64,000 nucleotides of DNA from an uncultured Lactobacillus sp. (GTDB lineage: Bacteria; Bacillota; Bacilli; Lactobacillales; Lactobacillaceae), in contig CALNAK010000014.1 of assembly GCA_937874185.1 (NCBI GenBank), positions 62,001-126,000 on the forward strand, written 5' to 3'. Shown one piece after another: positions 23,939-32,442 of the stretch; position 1 is the stretch's first letter; every line of letters starts with the position of its first letter. The notes below the pieces were generated by a model. The model was not told where the DNA came from. It made no database searches and saw only the letters and a list, made by a program, of their open reading frames with translations. Position numbers and translations under genes: made by a program.

Positions 23939-24682
23939 TTAGCCTAATTGGCTTGTTGGACGAATGATAACTTCGTTCCAGGCAGCATCGGCAGGTAGAT
24001 CGATTGCTTGTTTGATTGTCAAAGCAACACGTTCAACTGGAATACTGTAAGCGGCATAAAATTTCTCCATACCCGCTTTCACGTCAGGGTCAGTAACAGA
24101 AGATAATAATCCTGTATTAATAGCACCTGGTGAGATAACTGTTACACGAACATTATTCTTAGCATCAACCATTTCTTGACGCAATGATTCACTGATAGCA
24201 CGAACAGCATACTTAGTAGCTGAGTAAACAGCACTTCCGGAATGCGCTACGTGACCAGCAACTGAAGAAACGTTGATGATATGACCAGACTTTTGTTTGT
24301 CCATGTAAGGAATGGCAGCACCAATTCCGTACAAAGTTCCCTTTATATTGATATCAATCATATTATTCCAATCTTGAATCTTCTTTTCAGACAAGACAGA
24401 TTGAGGCATGATACCAGCATTATTAATCCAGACGTCGATACGTCCAAAGTTTTCAATTGCTACTTTAGCTAAATTCTCAACTTGAGAATCATCAGTTACA
24501 TCGGTAGCAGCATATGCGGCTTCGCCACCTAATTTTTCAATATTCTCAGCAATTTCTTTCAAAACATTTTCACGACGAGCGCCCAAAACTATTTTGGCAC
24601 CATCTTTGGCTAATAATTCAGCACTAGCTTTACCAATACCACTAGATGCTCCGGTAATTACAACAACTTTTGCTTCACTCAT
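23939..24682 (-). CDS. Short-chain dehydrogenase/reductase
   Basis: 247 residues. Cofactor loop GASSGIG (11-17), NNAGIMPQ, the catalytic Ser in NVSSVAGH and AVYSATKYAVRA with Tyr and Lys. It closely resembles the SDR at 7548 in length and motifs. It is a cytosolic NAD(P)H-dependent reductase of unknown substrate, 25 bp behind the aldo/keto reductase at 24708, and ends at a terminator. Confidence 0.88.
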   Translation of the reverse strand: MSEAKVVVITGASSGIGKASAELLAKDGAKIVLGARRENVLKEIAENIEKLGGEAAYAATDVTDDSQVENLAKVAIENFGRIDVWINNAGIMPQSVLSEKKIQDWNNMIDINIKGTLYGIGAAIPYMDKQKSGHIINVSSVAGHVAHSGSAVYSATKYAVRAISESLRQEMVDAKNNVRVTVISPGAINTGLLSSVTDPDVKAGMEKFYAAYSIPVERVALTIKQAIDLPADAAWNEVIIRPTSQLG

Positions 24683-24707
24683 ATTTAATATTTCCTTTTA
24701 TTTATTA

Positions 24708-25559
24708 TTATTTTTCTGAACTAAAATCTAATTCCATTGTGGCATAACGTTCTTCGGCTTCAGCATTGGGTGTGTAATAACGTTTTCCATTATTAACTTT
24801 AGCAATTTCTGCCATATCTGCATCCGTCAAAGTAAAGTCGAAGATATTGTGATTATCTTTGATGTGATCTGGATTAGTTGATCCAGGAATTACGATGAAT
24901 CCCATTTGTGTATGCCAACGTAGGATTATTTGGGCATTAGATTTATTATATTTCTTAGCTAATTCGGTAAATACAGGTTGATTGATCAAACTCTTATCAC
25001 CGTGACCTAGTGGATACCAAGCCATTAATCTTGTACCGAATGGTTTCAAAATCTCTCTGACAGCAGCCTCCGTAAAGTATGGATGTGCTTCAGATTGAAT
25101 AACTTGCGGTTTAATTTCAGCATTATCAAGAATTTCTTGTAGTTTCTCACCTTGGAAATTAGAAATTCCAATAGCTTTAATTTTGCCATCTTTATAGGCT
25201 TTTTCTAGTTGACGATAACCAGCCAAATAGTCACCTGCTGGTTGATGTAAGAACATCAAATCAACATAGTCTGTCCCTAAACGTTTCAGAGTATTATCAA
25301 CTGCATCGTCATCTTTATAAACTGTAGGCCATAATTTTGAACTTAGAAAAATATCATTGCGATTAACGCCTGAACGTTTAATACCACGACCGACACCTGT
25401 CTCATTCATATAACCATTAGCAGTATCAATCAAGCGATAATTATCCTCTAAAGCATCAACAACAGCTTGTTCAGCGTCATCAACTGACATTCTAAAAGTT
25501 CCAATTCCCATTTCGGGAATTTCTACACCATTATTTAATTTAAAAGTTGCTTCTGTCAT
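24708..25559 (-). CDS. Aldo/keto reductase
   Basis: 283 residues. LNNGVEIPEMGIGTFRM at the start; DTANGYMNETGVG holds Asp and Tyr; LSSKLWP the Lys; LMFLHQPAGD the His. The C terminus has PGSTNPDHIKDN for the NADP phosphate. It is paralogous to the enzyme at 25759 but separated from it by the structured 200-bp spacer 25560-25758. It probably forms a unit with the SDR at 23939. Confidence 0.9.
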   Translation of the reverse strand: MTEATFKLNNGVEIPEMGIGTFRMSVDDAEQAVVDALEDNYRLIDTANGYMNETGVGRGIKRSGVNRNDIFLSSKLWPTVYKDDDAVDNTLKRLGTDYVDLMFLHQPAGDYLAGYRQLEKAYKDGKIKAIGISNFQGEKLQEILDNAEIKPQVIQSEAHPYFTEAAVREILKPFGTRLMAWYPLGHGDKSLINQPVFTELAKKYNKSNAQIILRWHTQMGFIVIPGSTNPDHIKDNHNIFDFTLTDADMAEIAKVNNGKRYYTPNAEAEERYATMELDFSSEK

Positions 25560-25574
25560 AATTGTTTTTCCTCT

Positions 25575-25757
25575 TTAAATTTATTAGTGAAACGAGCTAC
25601 GAACAACAGATTCCTGTGCTTTCCACTCTCTTATTTGAAACGAGCTACGTAGACCAATTTCACTCCGCTTTGCCTGACTTCCCAAATCATACGCAAAGTT
25701 CGCGTATAATTCGTGAAGTCCTGCAAATGCTCGGAAATTCCCGGTCTACTCCGCTCT
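25575..25757 (-). repeat. Two-module structured intergenic element
   Basis: On the minus strand the spacer contains two tandem modules, each opening with AAATAAGAGAG(C/T)GGA and closing with CGTAGCTCGTTTCA. Module 1 encloses about 95 nt that fold on themselves: GTAGACC/GGTCTAC, GAAATT/AATTTC, GACTTC/GAAGTC, TTTGC/GCAAA and ATACGC/GCGTAT nest in order. Module 2 holds only 20 nt with ACAG/CTGT. It has no coding capacity. It may be a miniature repeat element or an RNA processing site between two reductase genes. Confidence 0.6.
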
Positions 25758-25758
25758 C

Positions 25759-26616
25759 TTATTTTAATTGTGCCAAACTTGAACCAAAGATTTGTTCAAT
25801 GGTTGTTGGGTCACGGTGATCAAAGAATTGGCTTTCGCGTTTGTCTAATTTTGCCATGACTTTCATATCGTCATCTGATAATTCAAAATCAAAGACGTTC
25901 ATATTTTCTTCCATACGATTACGGTGAACTGACTTAGGAATAACGACGATTCCACGTTGTAGTAACCATCTTAGGATGACTTGTCCATTAGCTTTACCAT
26001 ATTTCTTACCGATATTGGCAATTGCTTCATTAGTAAAGATGTCATGCTTACCTTCAGCGAATGGTGCCCAAGCTTCAACAGCAATATCTTCACTTTGTGC
26101 AAAATTGACTTCACTAGTTTGTTGGTACCAAGGATTAACTTCGATTTGGTTGATAACTGGTTTAACATTACTCATCAATTCCAAGTTCTTCAATTGGTCG
26201 GCGTAGAAATTAGATACTCCGATAGCACGAATTTTTCCAGCTTTATAAGCTTCACTCATAGCACGCCATGCTCCGGCAACATCACCATATGGTTGGTGCA
26301 TTAAATATAGATCAAGATAATCTGTTCCTAATTTTTCCAATGAAGTATCAATAGCTTTCTTAGCTCTATCGTAATTAGCATCTGAAACCCAAAGTTTGGT
26401 AGTTAAGAAAATATCTTTTCGATCAACGCCACTTCTCTTGATAGCACGACCAACAGCCTCTTCATTTTGATAAGCTGCGGCAGTATCGATTAAACGATAG
26501 CCTGCTTGTAGTGCGTTATAAACTGCATCTTCACATTCTTTTTGATCAGTGACTTGGAAAACACCGAATCCTAATTGTGGCATTTCAATTCCATTATTTA
26601 ATTTAACTGTTTGCAT
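25759..26616 (-). CDS. Aldo/keto reductase under LysR control
   Basis: The ATG at 26616 is behind GGAGGAAA. The protein has 285 residues: LNNGIEMPQLGFGVFQV, DTAAAYQNEEAVG with Asp and Tyr, LTTKLWV with Lys, LYLMHQPYGDV with His, and VIPKSVHRNRMEEN for NADP. Its promoter carries operator D and is divergent from the LysR gene at 26734, the classic place for the primary target of a LysR regulator. Confidence 0.9.
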   Translation of the reverse strand: MQTVKLNNGIEMPQLGFGVFQVTDQKECEDAVYNALQAGYRLIDTAAAYQNEEAVGRAIKRSGVDRKDIFLTTKLWVSDANYDRAKKAIDTSLEKLGTDYLDLYLMHQPYGDVAGAWRAMSEAYKAGKIRAIGVSNFYADQLKNLELMSNVKPVINQIEVNPWYQQTSEVNFAQSEDIAVEAWAPFAEGKHDIFTNEAIANIGKKYGKANGQVILRWLLQRGIVVIPKSVHRNRMEENMNVFDFELSDDDMKVMAKLDKRESQFFDHRDPTTIEQIFGSSLAQLK

Positions 26617-26653
26617 ATTTAATTTCCTCCGCATTTCTTTTAACAAGATATAG

Positions 26654-26719
26654 AATACAACGATTGTTATTGCTTGAAAATTACTTGATTAACATGGTAG
26701 TATGCAAGCAACGTATGCT
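26654..26719 (-). promoter_or_regulatory. LysR-type operator D in the divergent aldo/keto reductase-lysR region
   Basis: The palindrome AGTATGC-N7-GTATGCT is at 26699-26719. On the minus strand follow TCAAGTAATTTTCA (-35 TTTTCA), a 17-bp spacer and TATTCT (about 26659-26654). On the plus strand the palindrome overlaps a possible lysR -10 (TAGTAT, 26698-26703, behind TTGAAA) and ends 14 bp before the lysR start. Binding would thus activate leftward and repress the regulator's own gene. Confidence 0.78.
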
Positions 26720-26733
26720 ATGAGGTGAATAAT

Positions 26734-27600
26734 TTGATAGATAACTACTTATTAGAAGAACTCGTCACTTTTGCAAAGCATGGTACCTTAGCTGCCACTG
26801 CTGAAGAACTGATGGTGACCCAACCAACCGTTACTCGAGGAATGCAAAAATTAGAGGATGACCTAGGTGTTAAAATTTTCGACCGTCAACCAAATCGTAT
26901 TGCTTTAACTGACACTGGAAAATTAGCCGCACAGGAAGCGCAAAAAGCTCTCGATGCTAATCAACAGTTCTATGACAATGTCCGTAAATTTGAATTTAGT
27001 CATCGCATTACCAATATCGGTTCAGTTGCACCTGGTCCGATAATTCTCATGAACAGTCTCAAGGATTTGTCTGACAATGTGAAAATCAGCCAAAACATGG
27101 TCAAACCAGATTCAGTTGAGGAAACTTTGGTCAATCGTGATTGCTCCATGGTCTTGACTAATCAGGAATTTGAAACACCCGGAATCGAATCACTCTATAT
27201 TGGAACTGAAAAACTGGCAGCTAATTTAGATAAGTTTATGGCAATTGCCAGTTTATCTTCTGTTACTTTTGATCAACTTAAAGGATTAAGTTTTGTCGTT
27301 TTGAATGACATTGGAATTTGGAAAGACATTATCCAAAAAGAAATCCCTAACGCAAAATTCATGTATCAAGAACAACGCGATTCATTCTCAGAAATTACTA
27401 AATACTCTAACTTCCCTTATTTCAGCACTAATATTTCTAAAATTGATTTGAAACAGAATGAAGACGACGACCGAGTTCAAATTCCTATCAGTGACGAAAG
27501 TGCCACGATGGATATCTATGCAACGTACTTAAAGGAAGAAAAACAACCGCTATTACCTTTAATTAAGGAAATAACGACCGCTTGGAATAAGTTCAAGTAA
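26734..27600 (+). CDS. LysR-family regulator, probable controller of the five-promoter palindrome regulon
   Basis: I choose the TTG at 26734 (GAGG at 26722-26725); the GTG at 26725 overlaps that site. The protein has 288 residues: YLLEELVTFAKHGTLAATAE, then the recognition helix MVTQPTVTRGMQKLE. The effector domain is poorly conserved to the eye, so no ligand can be named. The adjoining T-N11-A palindrome, repeated at four more promoters of redox genes, points to this protein as their regulator. The DUF1211/TMEM175 gene follows after 38 bp. Confidence 0.88.
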   Translation: MIDNYLLEELVTFAKHGTLAATAEELMVTQPTVTRGMQKLEDDLGVKIFDRQPNRIALTDTGKLAAQEAQKALDANQQFYDNVRKFEFSHRITNIGSVAPGPIILMNSLKDLSDNVKISQNMVKPDSVEETLVNRDCSMVLTNQEFETPGIESLYIGTEKLAANLDKFMAIASLSSVTFDQLKGLSFVVLNDIGIWKDIIQKEIPNAKFMYQEQRDSFSEITKYSNFPYFSTNISKIDLKQNEDDDRVQIPISDESATMDIYATYLKEEKQPLLPLIKEITTAWNKFK

Positions 27601-27638
27601 AAAAACATTACTCATTTTCTATACGGGGGAGAGATATT

Positions 27639-28214
27639 TTGAATAAAGAACGATTAGCAGCCTTTACCGATGCAGTTTTGGCAATTATAATGACAATTCT
27701 AGTCTTGGAGTTAGAAAAGCCTGAACATATTAGTTGGCAAGGTTTATGGGATTTACGAGTAAACTACTTTGCTTATGCACTTTCTTTCTTTTGGCTAGGT
27801 ATGATGTGGTTCAGTCACCATAATGCTTGGAATCAAATCAAAAAGATAAATAATTCAACAGTGATCTATTCACTACTAATGCTTTTCTTTGCTTCACTAT
27901 TTCCATACACAACAAGTATTGTGGCTCAGAATTATAACAATTCAACCGCACAAGTTTTATACGGAATAATTGTATTACTAGTATCCTTTAGTAATATGGC
28001 AATTTCACATTCGTTGAACGTTGCTAATGGAAAGAAAGTTTTCAAATTATTGTATGACGTAAGTATTAAAAACGTCTCTATTGATTTAGCTATTAAAATT
28101 ATTGGCCTAATCTTATCAATGACAGTTTTTGCTCCTGCAATGCTTTACGCTATTCTTCTTGGCTTGATATTCCTGTCATCAACAAGTATTTTAGGTTATC
28201 GAAGCAGTAACTAG
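27639..28214 (+). CDS. TMEM175-like (DUF1211) membrane protein
   Basis: 191 residues with a TTG start behind GGGGGAGAG. The helix 1 signature RLAAFTDAVLAIIMTILVLE matches the R..(S/A)F.DAV.AI..T block of TMEM175 proteins, and five further hydrophobic segments give the family's six-helix unit. FWLGMMWFSHHN matches helix 3. Bacterial members are described as potassium-selective channels. It follows the LysR gene and may share its transcript. Confidence 0.85.
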   Translation: MNKERLAAFTDAVLAIIMTILVLELEKPEHISWQGLWDLRVNYFAYALSFFWLGMMWFSHHNAWNQIKKINNSTVIYSLLMLFFASLFPYTTSIVAQNYNNSTAQVLYGIIVLLVSFSNMAISHSLNVANGKKVFKLLYDVSIKNVSIDLAIKIIGLILSMTVFAPAMLYAILLGLIFLSSTSILGYRSSN

Positions 28215-28215
28215 T

Positions 28216-28252
28216 AAAAAGGCCCTTTCCCAAATGAGAAAAGGCCTTTTTA
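28216..28252. terminator. Bidirectional terminator
   Basis: AAAAAGGCC (28216-28224) pairs with GGCCTTTTT (28243-28251), with an inner CTTT/GAAA step, between convergent genes. Confidence 0.88.
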
Positions 28253-28278
28253 TATAGAAAATTTAATTTTTATCTCTA

Positions 28279-28926
28279 TTAATATACAGGACGAGTTTCA
28301 CCTTGTGTATCAGCGTCGGCAATCCCAACTGAATCATTTTCCAAATATGTAGGATCAGCAATGATTTTAACAATAACATCAGCCATACTTTGACGTGAAC
28401 CAGATACACCAACGTATTCTTCATCTTTATGTGTGATAACGTATTTAACTTCGTCACGGTCATTTAGCCATGGAAAACGTAATGTAGTATAAGTAAGACC
28501 AGACTCCATTAACAATTTGTCGGCATTAATTGCAGCAGGAAGACCACTCTTAACTTGTGCGTAGTTCCAACGACCATATTCACCAGGAACTTCATTGTAG
28601 ATACCTAACAAACTGGTTTCAATAACACGGACCACTTTATTTTCTTGCATAGCCTTAACAACATTTTTAGTAATGATATTGTCGCCAGTGTGGTCGACGG
28701 TTGATACATAAACCAAATCTTGACCCTTCATGGCGTTATTTACGTCATCATAATTAGTAATATCACCATCGATAATTGTCACATTCTCGTTATCTTTCAA
28801 CGAATTCAAACGACTGCTATTACGTAAGAATAATGTCAATTCAACATCAGATTGTTCCTTCAAAAGACGGCTTTCAACGATTCTAGCAACTTGGCCATTG
28901 GCACCTAAAATTAATACTTTTTTCAT
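28279..28926 (-). CDS. NmrA-like NAD(P)-binding protein, copy 2
   Basis: 215 residues, the same length as the protein at 19509 and nearly identical in its C-terminal half, including YVGVSGSRQSMADVIV and DPTYLENDSVGIADA. Cofactor loop LGANGQVARI. It is an NAD(P)H-binding reductase or redox sensor of the SDR_a5-like type. ATG behind GGAGG. Operator E at 29018-29038. Two near-identical copies within 9 kb under the same operator imply recent duplication with the promoter. Confidence 0.82.
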   Translation of the reverse strand: MKKVLILGANGQVARIVESRLLKEQSDVELTLFLRNSSRLNSLKDNENVTIIDGDITNYDDVNNAMKGQDLVYVSTVDHTGDNIITKNVVKAMQENKVVRVIETSLLGIYNEVPGEYGRWNYAQVKSGLPAAINADKLLMESGLTYTTLRFPWLNDRDEVKYVITHKDEEYVGVSGSRQSMADVIVKIIADPTYLENDSVGIADADTQGETRPVY

Positions 28927-28966
28927 TATGATTCCTCCAAGAATTTGTTTATCTCTAACTCAATGA

Positions 28967-29038
28967 CACTAGTATATAGCCCCTTATCATGAATAAAAAT
29001 TACTAGATTAGTATGCAAGTATACATTTAACGTATACT
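28967..29038 (-). promoter_or_regulatory. LysR-type operator E and promoter of NmrA-like copy 2
   Basis: The palindrome AGTATAC-N7-GTATACT is at 29018-29038. An extra half-site GTATGC lies at 29011-29016. Toward the gene follow ATCTAGTAATTTTTA (-35 TTTTTA), a 17-bp spacer and TATACT (near 28975-28970). Confidence 0.78.
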
Positions 29039-29147
29039 TTTCAGAAAAAATTATTTATTTACCTGAAATTCCAACCTCAAAGTACGATATGATTAATAAT
29101 GTCGGATTTTAGTTTCCAATAATCAAACACGTACAGGATATTTATAT

Positions 29148-29612
29148 ATGACGAATAAAAAAGCTAAGAAACATTTCACGAGATTTATCTGGTTCATCTG
29201 TTTGTTACTTATTATTGCTATTTTTCTAGTTCCCAAAATTTATCACAATTATTATTCCGCACCTTATTATAATTTTTCCGGACAACAGATAACCCTAGAG
29301 AACGCTGATACTCACAAATTGAACAAGTATCAAAAGAAACAATTCATCAAAATTGCTAAGAAGACAATTGATGAAAAAGATGGTCCCTTTGATTGGGATA
29401 ATTATCAAAATGTTTCCATTAGTATTTATAAGATGAAGAAACCGCATGAATATGGTTTGATCTATAAAATCAAACCAGAAATTATGACTAGTAAATCCAC
29501 AATTACTAATTCTATTATTATTAAACTGAATCATAAGGATTTTAGAAAGAATAATAATGTATCCGTTAAAGGATATTCATCTGGGTTTTCTAGTTCATTC
29601 AGGACCAACTAA
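29148..29612 (+). CDS. Hypothetical single-pass membrane protein
   Basis: 154 residues. A basic N terminus and one hydrophobic helix (about 12-30) suggest an N-in anchor with the rest outside. The outer part is Lys- and Asn-rich, with KKFI-KIAKKTIDEKDGPFDW in the middle and a Ser-rich tail. I do not recognise the family. It is alone between operator E and a strong terminator. Confidence 0.65.
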   Translation: MTNKKAKKHFTRFIWFICLLLIIAIFLVPKIYHNYYSAPYYNFSGQQITLENADTHKLNKYQKKQFIKIAKKTIDEKDGPFDWDNYQNVSISIYKMKKPHEYGLIYKIKPEIMTSKSTITNSIIIKLNHKDFRKNNNVSVKGYSSGFSSSFRTN

Positions 29613-29638
29613 TAATGAGATATGTATACTTGATAACA

Positions 29639-29693
29639 AAAAAATGAAGCTGCGCTGACTAGAATTTTCTAGTTAGTGCAGCTTCATTTTTTG
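29639..29693. terminator. Strong bidirectional terminator, 23-bp stem
   Basis: AAAAATGAAGCTGC and CTGACTAG on the left pair with CTAGTTAGTGCAGC and TTCATTTTT on the right, with two G-U pairs. It separates the membrane protein gene from the convergent SGNH gene. Confidence 0.9.
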
Positions 29694-29720
29694 AACTAGA
29701 TTAAAAATCTCAATAATTAT

Positions 29721-30830
29721 TCATACTTGAAACTTTTCACTGATTTCAGTTGCTAAATACTTTCCAAGAATATCTCCGCCATTTTTAGAGAAATGAATAT
29801 TATCACCGATATTAAACTTTGAATCCAAGATTTCTGAATTTTCCGGATTGGCAACAATTTTTGTTATATCAATTGCATTAGGCTGTCGCATAATCCATTC
29901 GTTAATTCCTAACCTCAATTGTTCTTTTTCCAAACTCCAAGCTGGTTTGTCTTGATTCGTTGAACCCGCAAATGGAGATATTGTTAATGGTATAAAGACA
30001 ATCTTATTAAGTTTTGAAATTTCCATTATCTGTTTATAACCTGAAATCATTTTATCAAGCGTTGGTAATTCAGAAATTGGACAGCCCGTCCCCGGATGAA
30101 ACAAATCATTGATACCGATTAAACTGACCAAAATATCGGGTCGATACGATATAACATCCTCATTAAATCGTTCAACTCCAGCACGTCCGAAACTATCACG
30201 CCATTGCGACTTTGCTGTACCCGGCAGTAAAAGTCGATTACCAGAAATACCAGCATCAAAATAAACTAAATTTGAATCTGTTTCAGATAAATACTTAAAA
30301 GTAGCATCGCTGAAATAAGCTTGATTCGTTAAGGAATCTCCAAAGAATCCCATTCTTTTCACTTTGTCATCAGTCACAAACGCAACCGAAGTGATTCCAT
30401 AAAGAAAATTCATCTTATCCATTGCGACATTAGATTTAATTATCGCATCTGAAAACAAATTAGCTGATGTAGCTAGCTTGTTAGATTCATTGCTAACTTC
30501 AATTTCAAAATAAAGTTCATGTCCAGAACTGACTTTAAATTCAATGTTGTCAGTCCATATTCTCGTATACGGTTGAACAACAAACTTTGGATCACCATTC
30601 AACGTTAGTGAAACTGCATCCGAAAAGTTATCAGTCAGACTAACTTTTATACTTTCAATATTAAGTGTTTCGCCATCATATTGGTTCGACAGCTCAACTG
30701 ATATTTGTTTAGCTGAAATATTTTGTTTTAAACGTAGAATTTCCTTTTTACCATTAGGTTCAAAATTCATATTGTGGTAATTGGAAAATACTTGGTGCCA
30801 AACTAATTCTCTTGAATCCTCAGACTTCAT
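29721..30830 (-). CDS. SGNH/GDSL-family esterase
   Basis: 369 residues. The N-terminal half is a beta-rich accessory part. The hydrolase blocks follow: FFGDSLTNQ (I, Ser), GISGNRLL (II, Gly), GINDLF (III, Asn) and DNIHFSKNG (V, Asp and His). There is no signal peptide, so it is probably cytosolic. Its start overlaps the stop of the PTS gene by 4 bp, so translation is coupled. It may deacylate the sugar that the PTS imports. Confidence 0.87.
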   Translation of the reverse strand: MKSEDSRELVWHQVFSNYHNMNFEPNGKKEILRLKQNISAKQISVELSNQYDGETLNIESIKVSLTDNFSDAVSLTLNGDPKFVVQPYTRIWTDNIEFKVSSGHELYFEIEVSNESNKLATSANLFSDAIIKSNVAMDKMNFLYGITSVAFVTDDKVKRMGFFGDSLTNQAYFSDATFKYLSETDSNLVYFDAGISGNRLLLPGTAKSQWRDSFGRAGVERFNEDVISYRPDILVSLIGINDLFHPGTGCPISELPTLDKMISGYKQIMEISKLNKIVFIPLTISPFAGSTNQDKPAWSLEKEQLRLGINEWIMRQPNAIDITKIVANPENSEILDSKFNIGDNIHFSKNGGDILGKYLATEISEKFQV

Positions 30831-32254
30831 TTCTCATCACTGGCTTTCATTTTATCGTTATATCCAAACAACCATGTTAAGACAAATGATAAAACAAAGG
30901 TTCCAATATGGGTAATTAAATAGCTATAAAAGTTTGGACCGATACCAGTCTTTGGATTGATAAATGAAGCAAATCCAATTAGACCACCGGCAAAGCCATA
31001 ATTAACTAGATGCAAGGCTCCAGCTAAAGCACCACCGAAGATATTAGCAATGGTTACCATATAAAAGACTCGCTTATATTTCAAAAGCACACCATAAATG
31101 GCAGGCTCACCAACACCACATACTTGTGACAAAGTTGCAGCGAAACCGATTTGTCTCAAATTTTTCTTTCTAGTTTTGATAGCAACCGCAAAAACGGCTC
31201 CGGCAATACCCATCATCAAAACTGATGAAAAAGCATTCATCATACTATATCCATAAACAGTCAAATCGTTAATGATGATTGGGATAAGTGGCCAGTGCAT
31301 TCCGAAAACAACCAAAATTGGAAAGACTGCACAATAGATTGCTCCACCAATAATAGCATTGAAATCAAAGATACCTTTGATTCCGGCAGCTAAACCATCA
31401 CTGATGACTGTAGTAATAGGTCCGACAATTAACAAAGTTGCGAACACTAAGATCAATACTTCCAAAATTGGTGACACGATAGAACTAATAACACTTGGAA
31501 TAATTTTCTTTAAATATTTCTCAATATATTTACCCAACCAGGCAGCTACTAAAATAGGAAACACGGAAGATACATAATTCATAACTGGAAAATGAATTCC
31601 CATTAAAGCAATGGCTGGATTCTTGCTTGTCGCAATTCCCACGATATTGGGATGAATCAAAATACCACCAACGACTGCAATCAAAACTGGATTAGTTCCC
31701 AATTTCTTAGCAGCGGTAAAACCTAAGATAACTGGCAAAAAGTGGAAGATACCATCTGCAGTCGTATTTAACAAAATATATAAACTTGAAGTTATCGTAA
31801 TCAATTTAGCTGCCACAAGAGCAGCTAAAAGACCTTTAACAATACCAGATCCAGCTAATAATCCAATGATTGGCATCATTGAACCTGTGATGAATCCAAT
31901 CAAACCATTGAACCCTCGTTTGAAGGCCGGAACAAAACCCTTTTCTTTCTTTTCAACAGATTTCTCTGAAACTGGATCATCATCTGCATCAACTTGTGCT
32001 TGAGGAGTTATACCTAATTCTTTAGTTACAGCATCATAAAAATCATTAACTTTATTCCCCACGACAACTTGATACTGGCCTTGGGCTTTAACAACACTAA
32101 TAACACCAGGCATTTTCTTAATACCTTCTGTATCAGCTTTACTTTCATCTTTTAAATAAAATCTCAACCGAGTTATACAATGAATAACATTACTTATATT
32201 TGCTTTCCCGCCAACACTCTCTATTAGTTGTTGGGCAAATTTTTTATCATCCAT
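30827..32254 (-). CDS. PTS transporter EIIBC, beta-glucoside/sucrose/trehalose type
   Basis: The ATG at 32254 is behind GAGGCG; an earlier in-frame ATG overlaps that site. The protein has 475 residues. The EIIB domain is at 1-90, with the phosphorylated Cys26 in NVIHCITRLRF. The EIIC domain has about ten helices and carries GFTAAKKLG, HPNIVG and the family motif GVGEPAIYGV. No EIIA domain is attached, so a shared EIIA from elsewhere is needed. It is divergent from a GntR/UTRA regulator and coupled to an SGNH esterase. The sugar cannot be read from the sequence. Confidence 0.88.
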   Translation of the reverse strand: MDDKKFAQQLIESVGGKANISNVIHCITRLRFYLKDESKADTEGIKKMPGVISVVKAQGQYQVVVGNKVNDFYDAVTKELGITPQAQVDADDDPVSEKSVEKKEKGFVPAFKRGFNGLIGFITGSMMPIIGLLAGSGIVKGLLAALVAAKLITITSSLYILLNTTADGIFHFLPVILGFTAAKKLGTNPVLIAVVGGILIHPNIVGIATSKNPAIALMGIHFPVMNYVSSVFPILVAAWLGKYIEKYLKKIIPSVISSIVSPILEVLILVFATLLIVGPITTVISDGLAAGIKGIFDFNAIIGGAIYCAVFPILVVFGMHWPLIPIIINDLTVYGYSMMNAFSSVLMMGIAGAVFAVAIKTRKKNLRQIGFAATLSQVCGVGEPAIYGVLLKYKRVFYMVTIANIFGGALAGALHLVNYGFAGGLIGFASFINPKTGIGPNFYSYLITHIGTFVLSFVLTWLFGYNDKMKASDEK

Positions 32255-32281
32255 AATGGTTCGCCTCATTCCTCATTTTTC

Positions 32282-32407
32282 TTAACCGGTTAAACACATT
32301 ATAGTTTTGTTTAAACATATGTCAATAATTTGATTAAACAAATTTAGACTATTAGTCTATACAAATATTGCATATCTGATAGGACATAATTTAGAATGTG
32401 TTATACT
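32282..32407. promoter_or_regulatory. Divergent control region of the PTS-esterase operon and gntR
   Basis: Contains TTAACCGGTTAA (32282-32293), a perfect 12-bp palindrome next to the PTS gene; an inverted pair TTTGTTTAA/TTAAACAAA further in; and the perfect 15-bp palindrome TAGACTA-T-TAGTCTA (32345-32359), a likely GntR-type operator. The gntR -10 is an extended TGTTATACT (32399-32407). Confidence 0.6.
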
Positions 32408-32442
32408 TGATACACTTATCTAGGCGATTGGAGGTCAATTAA

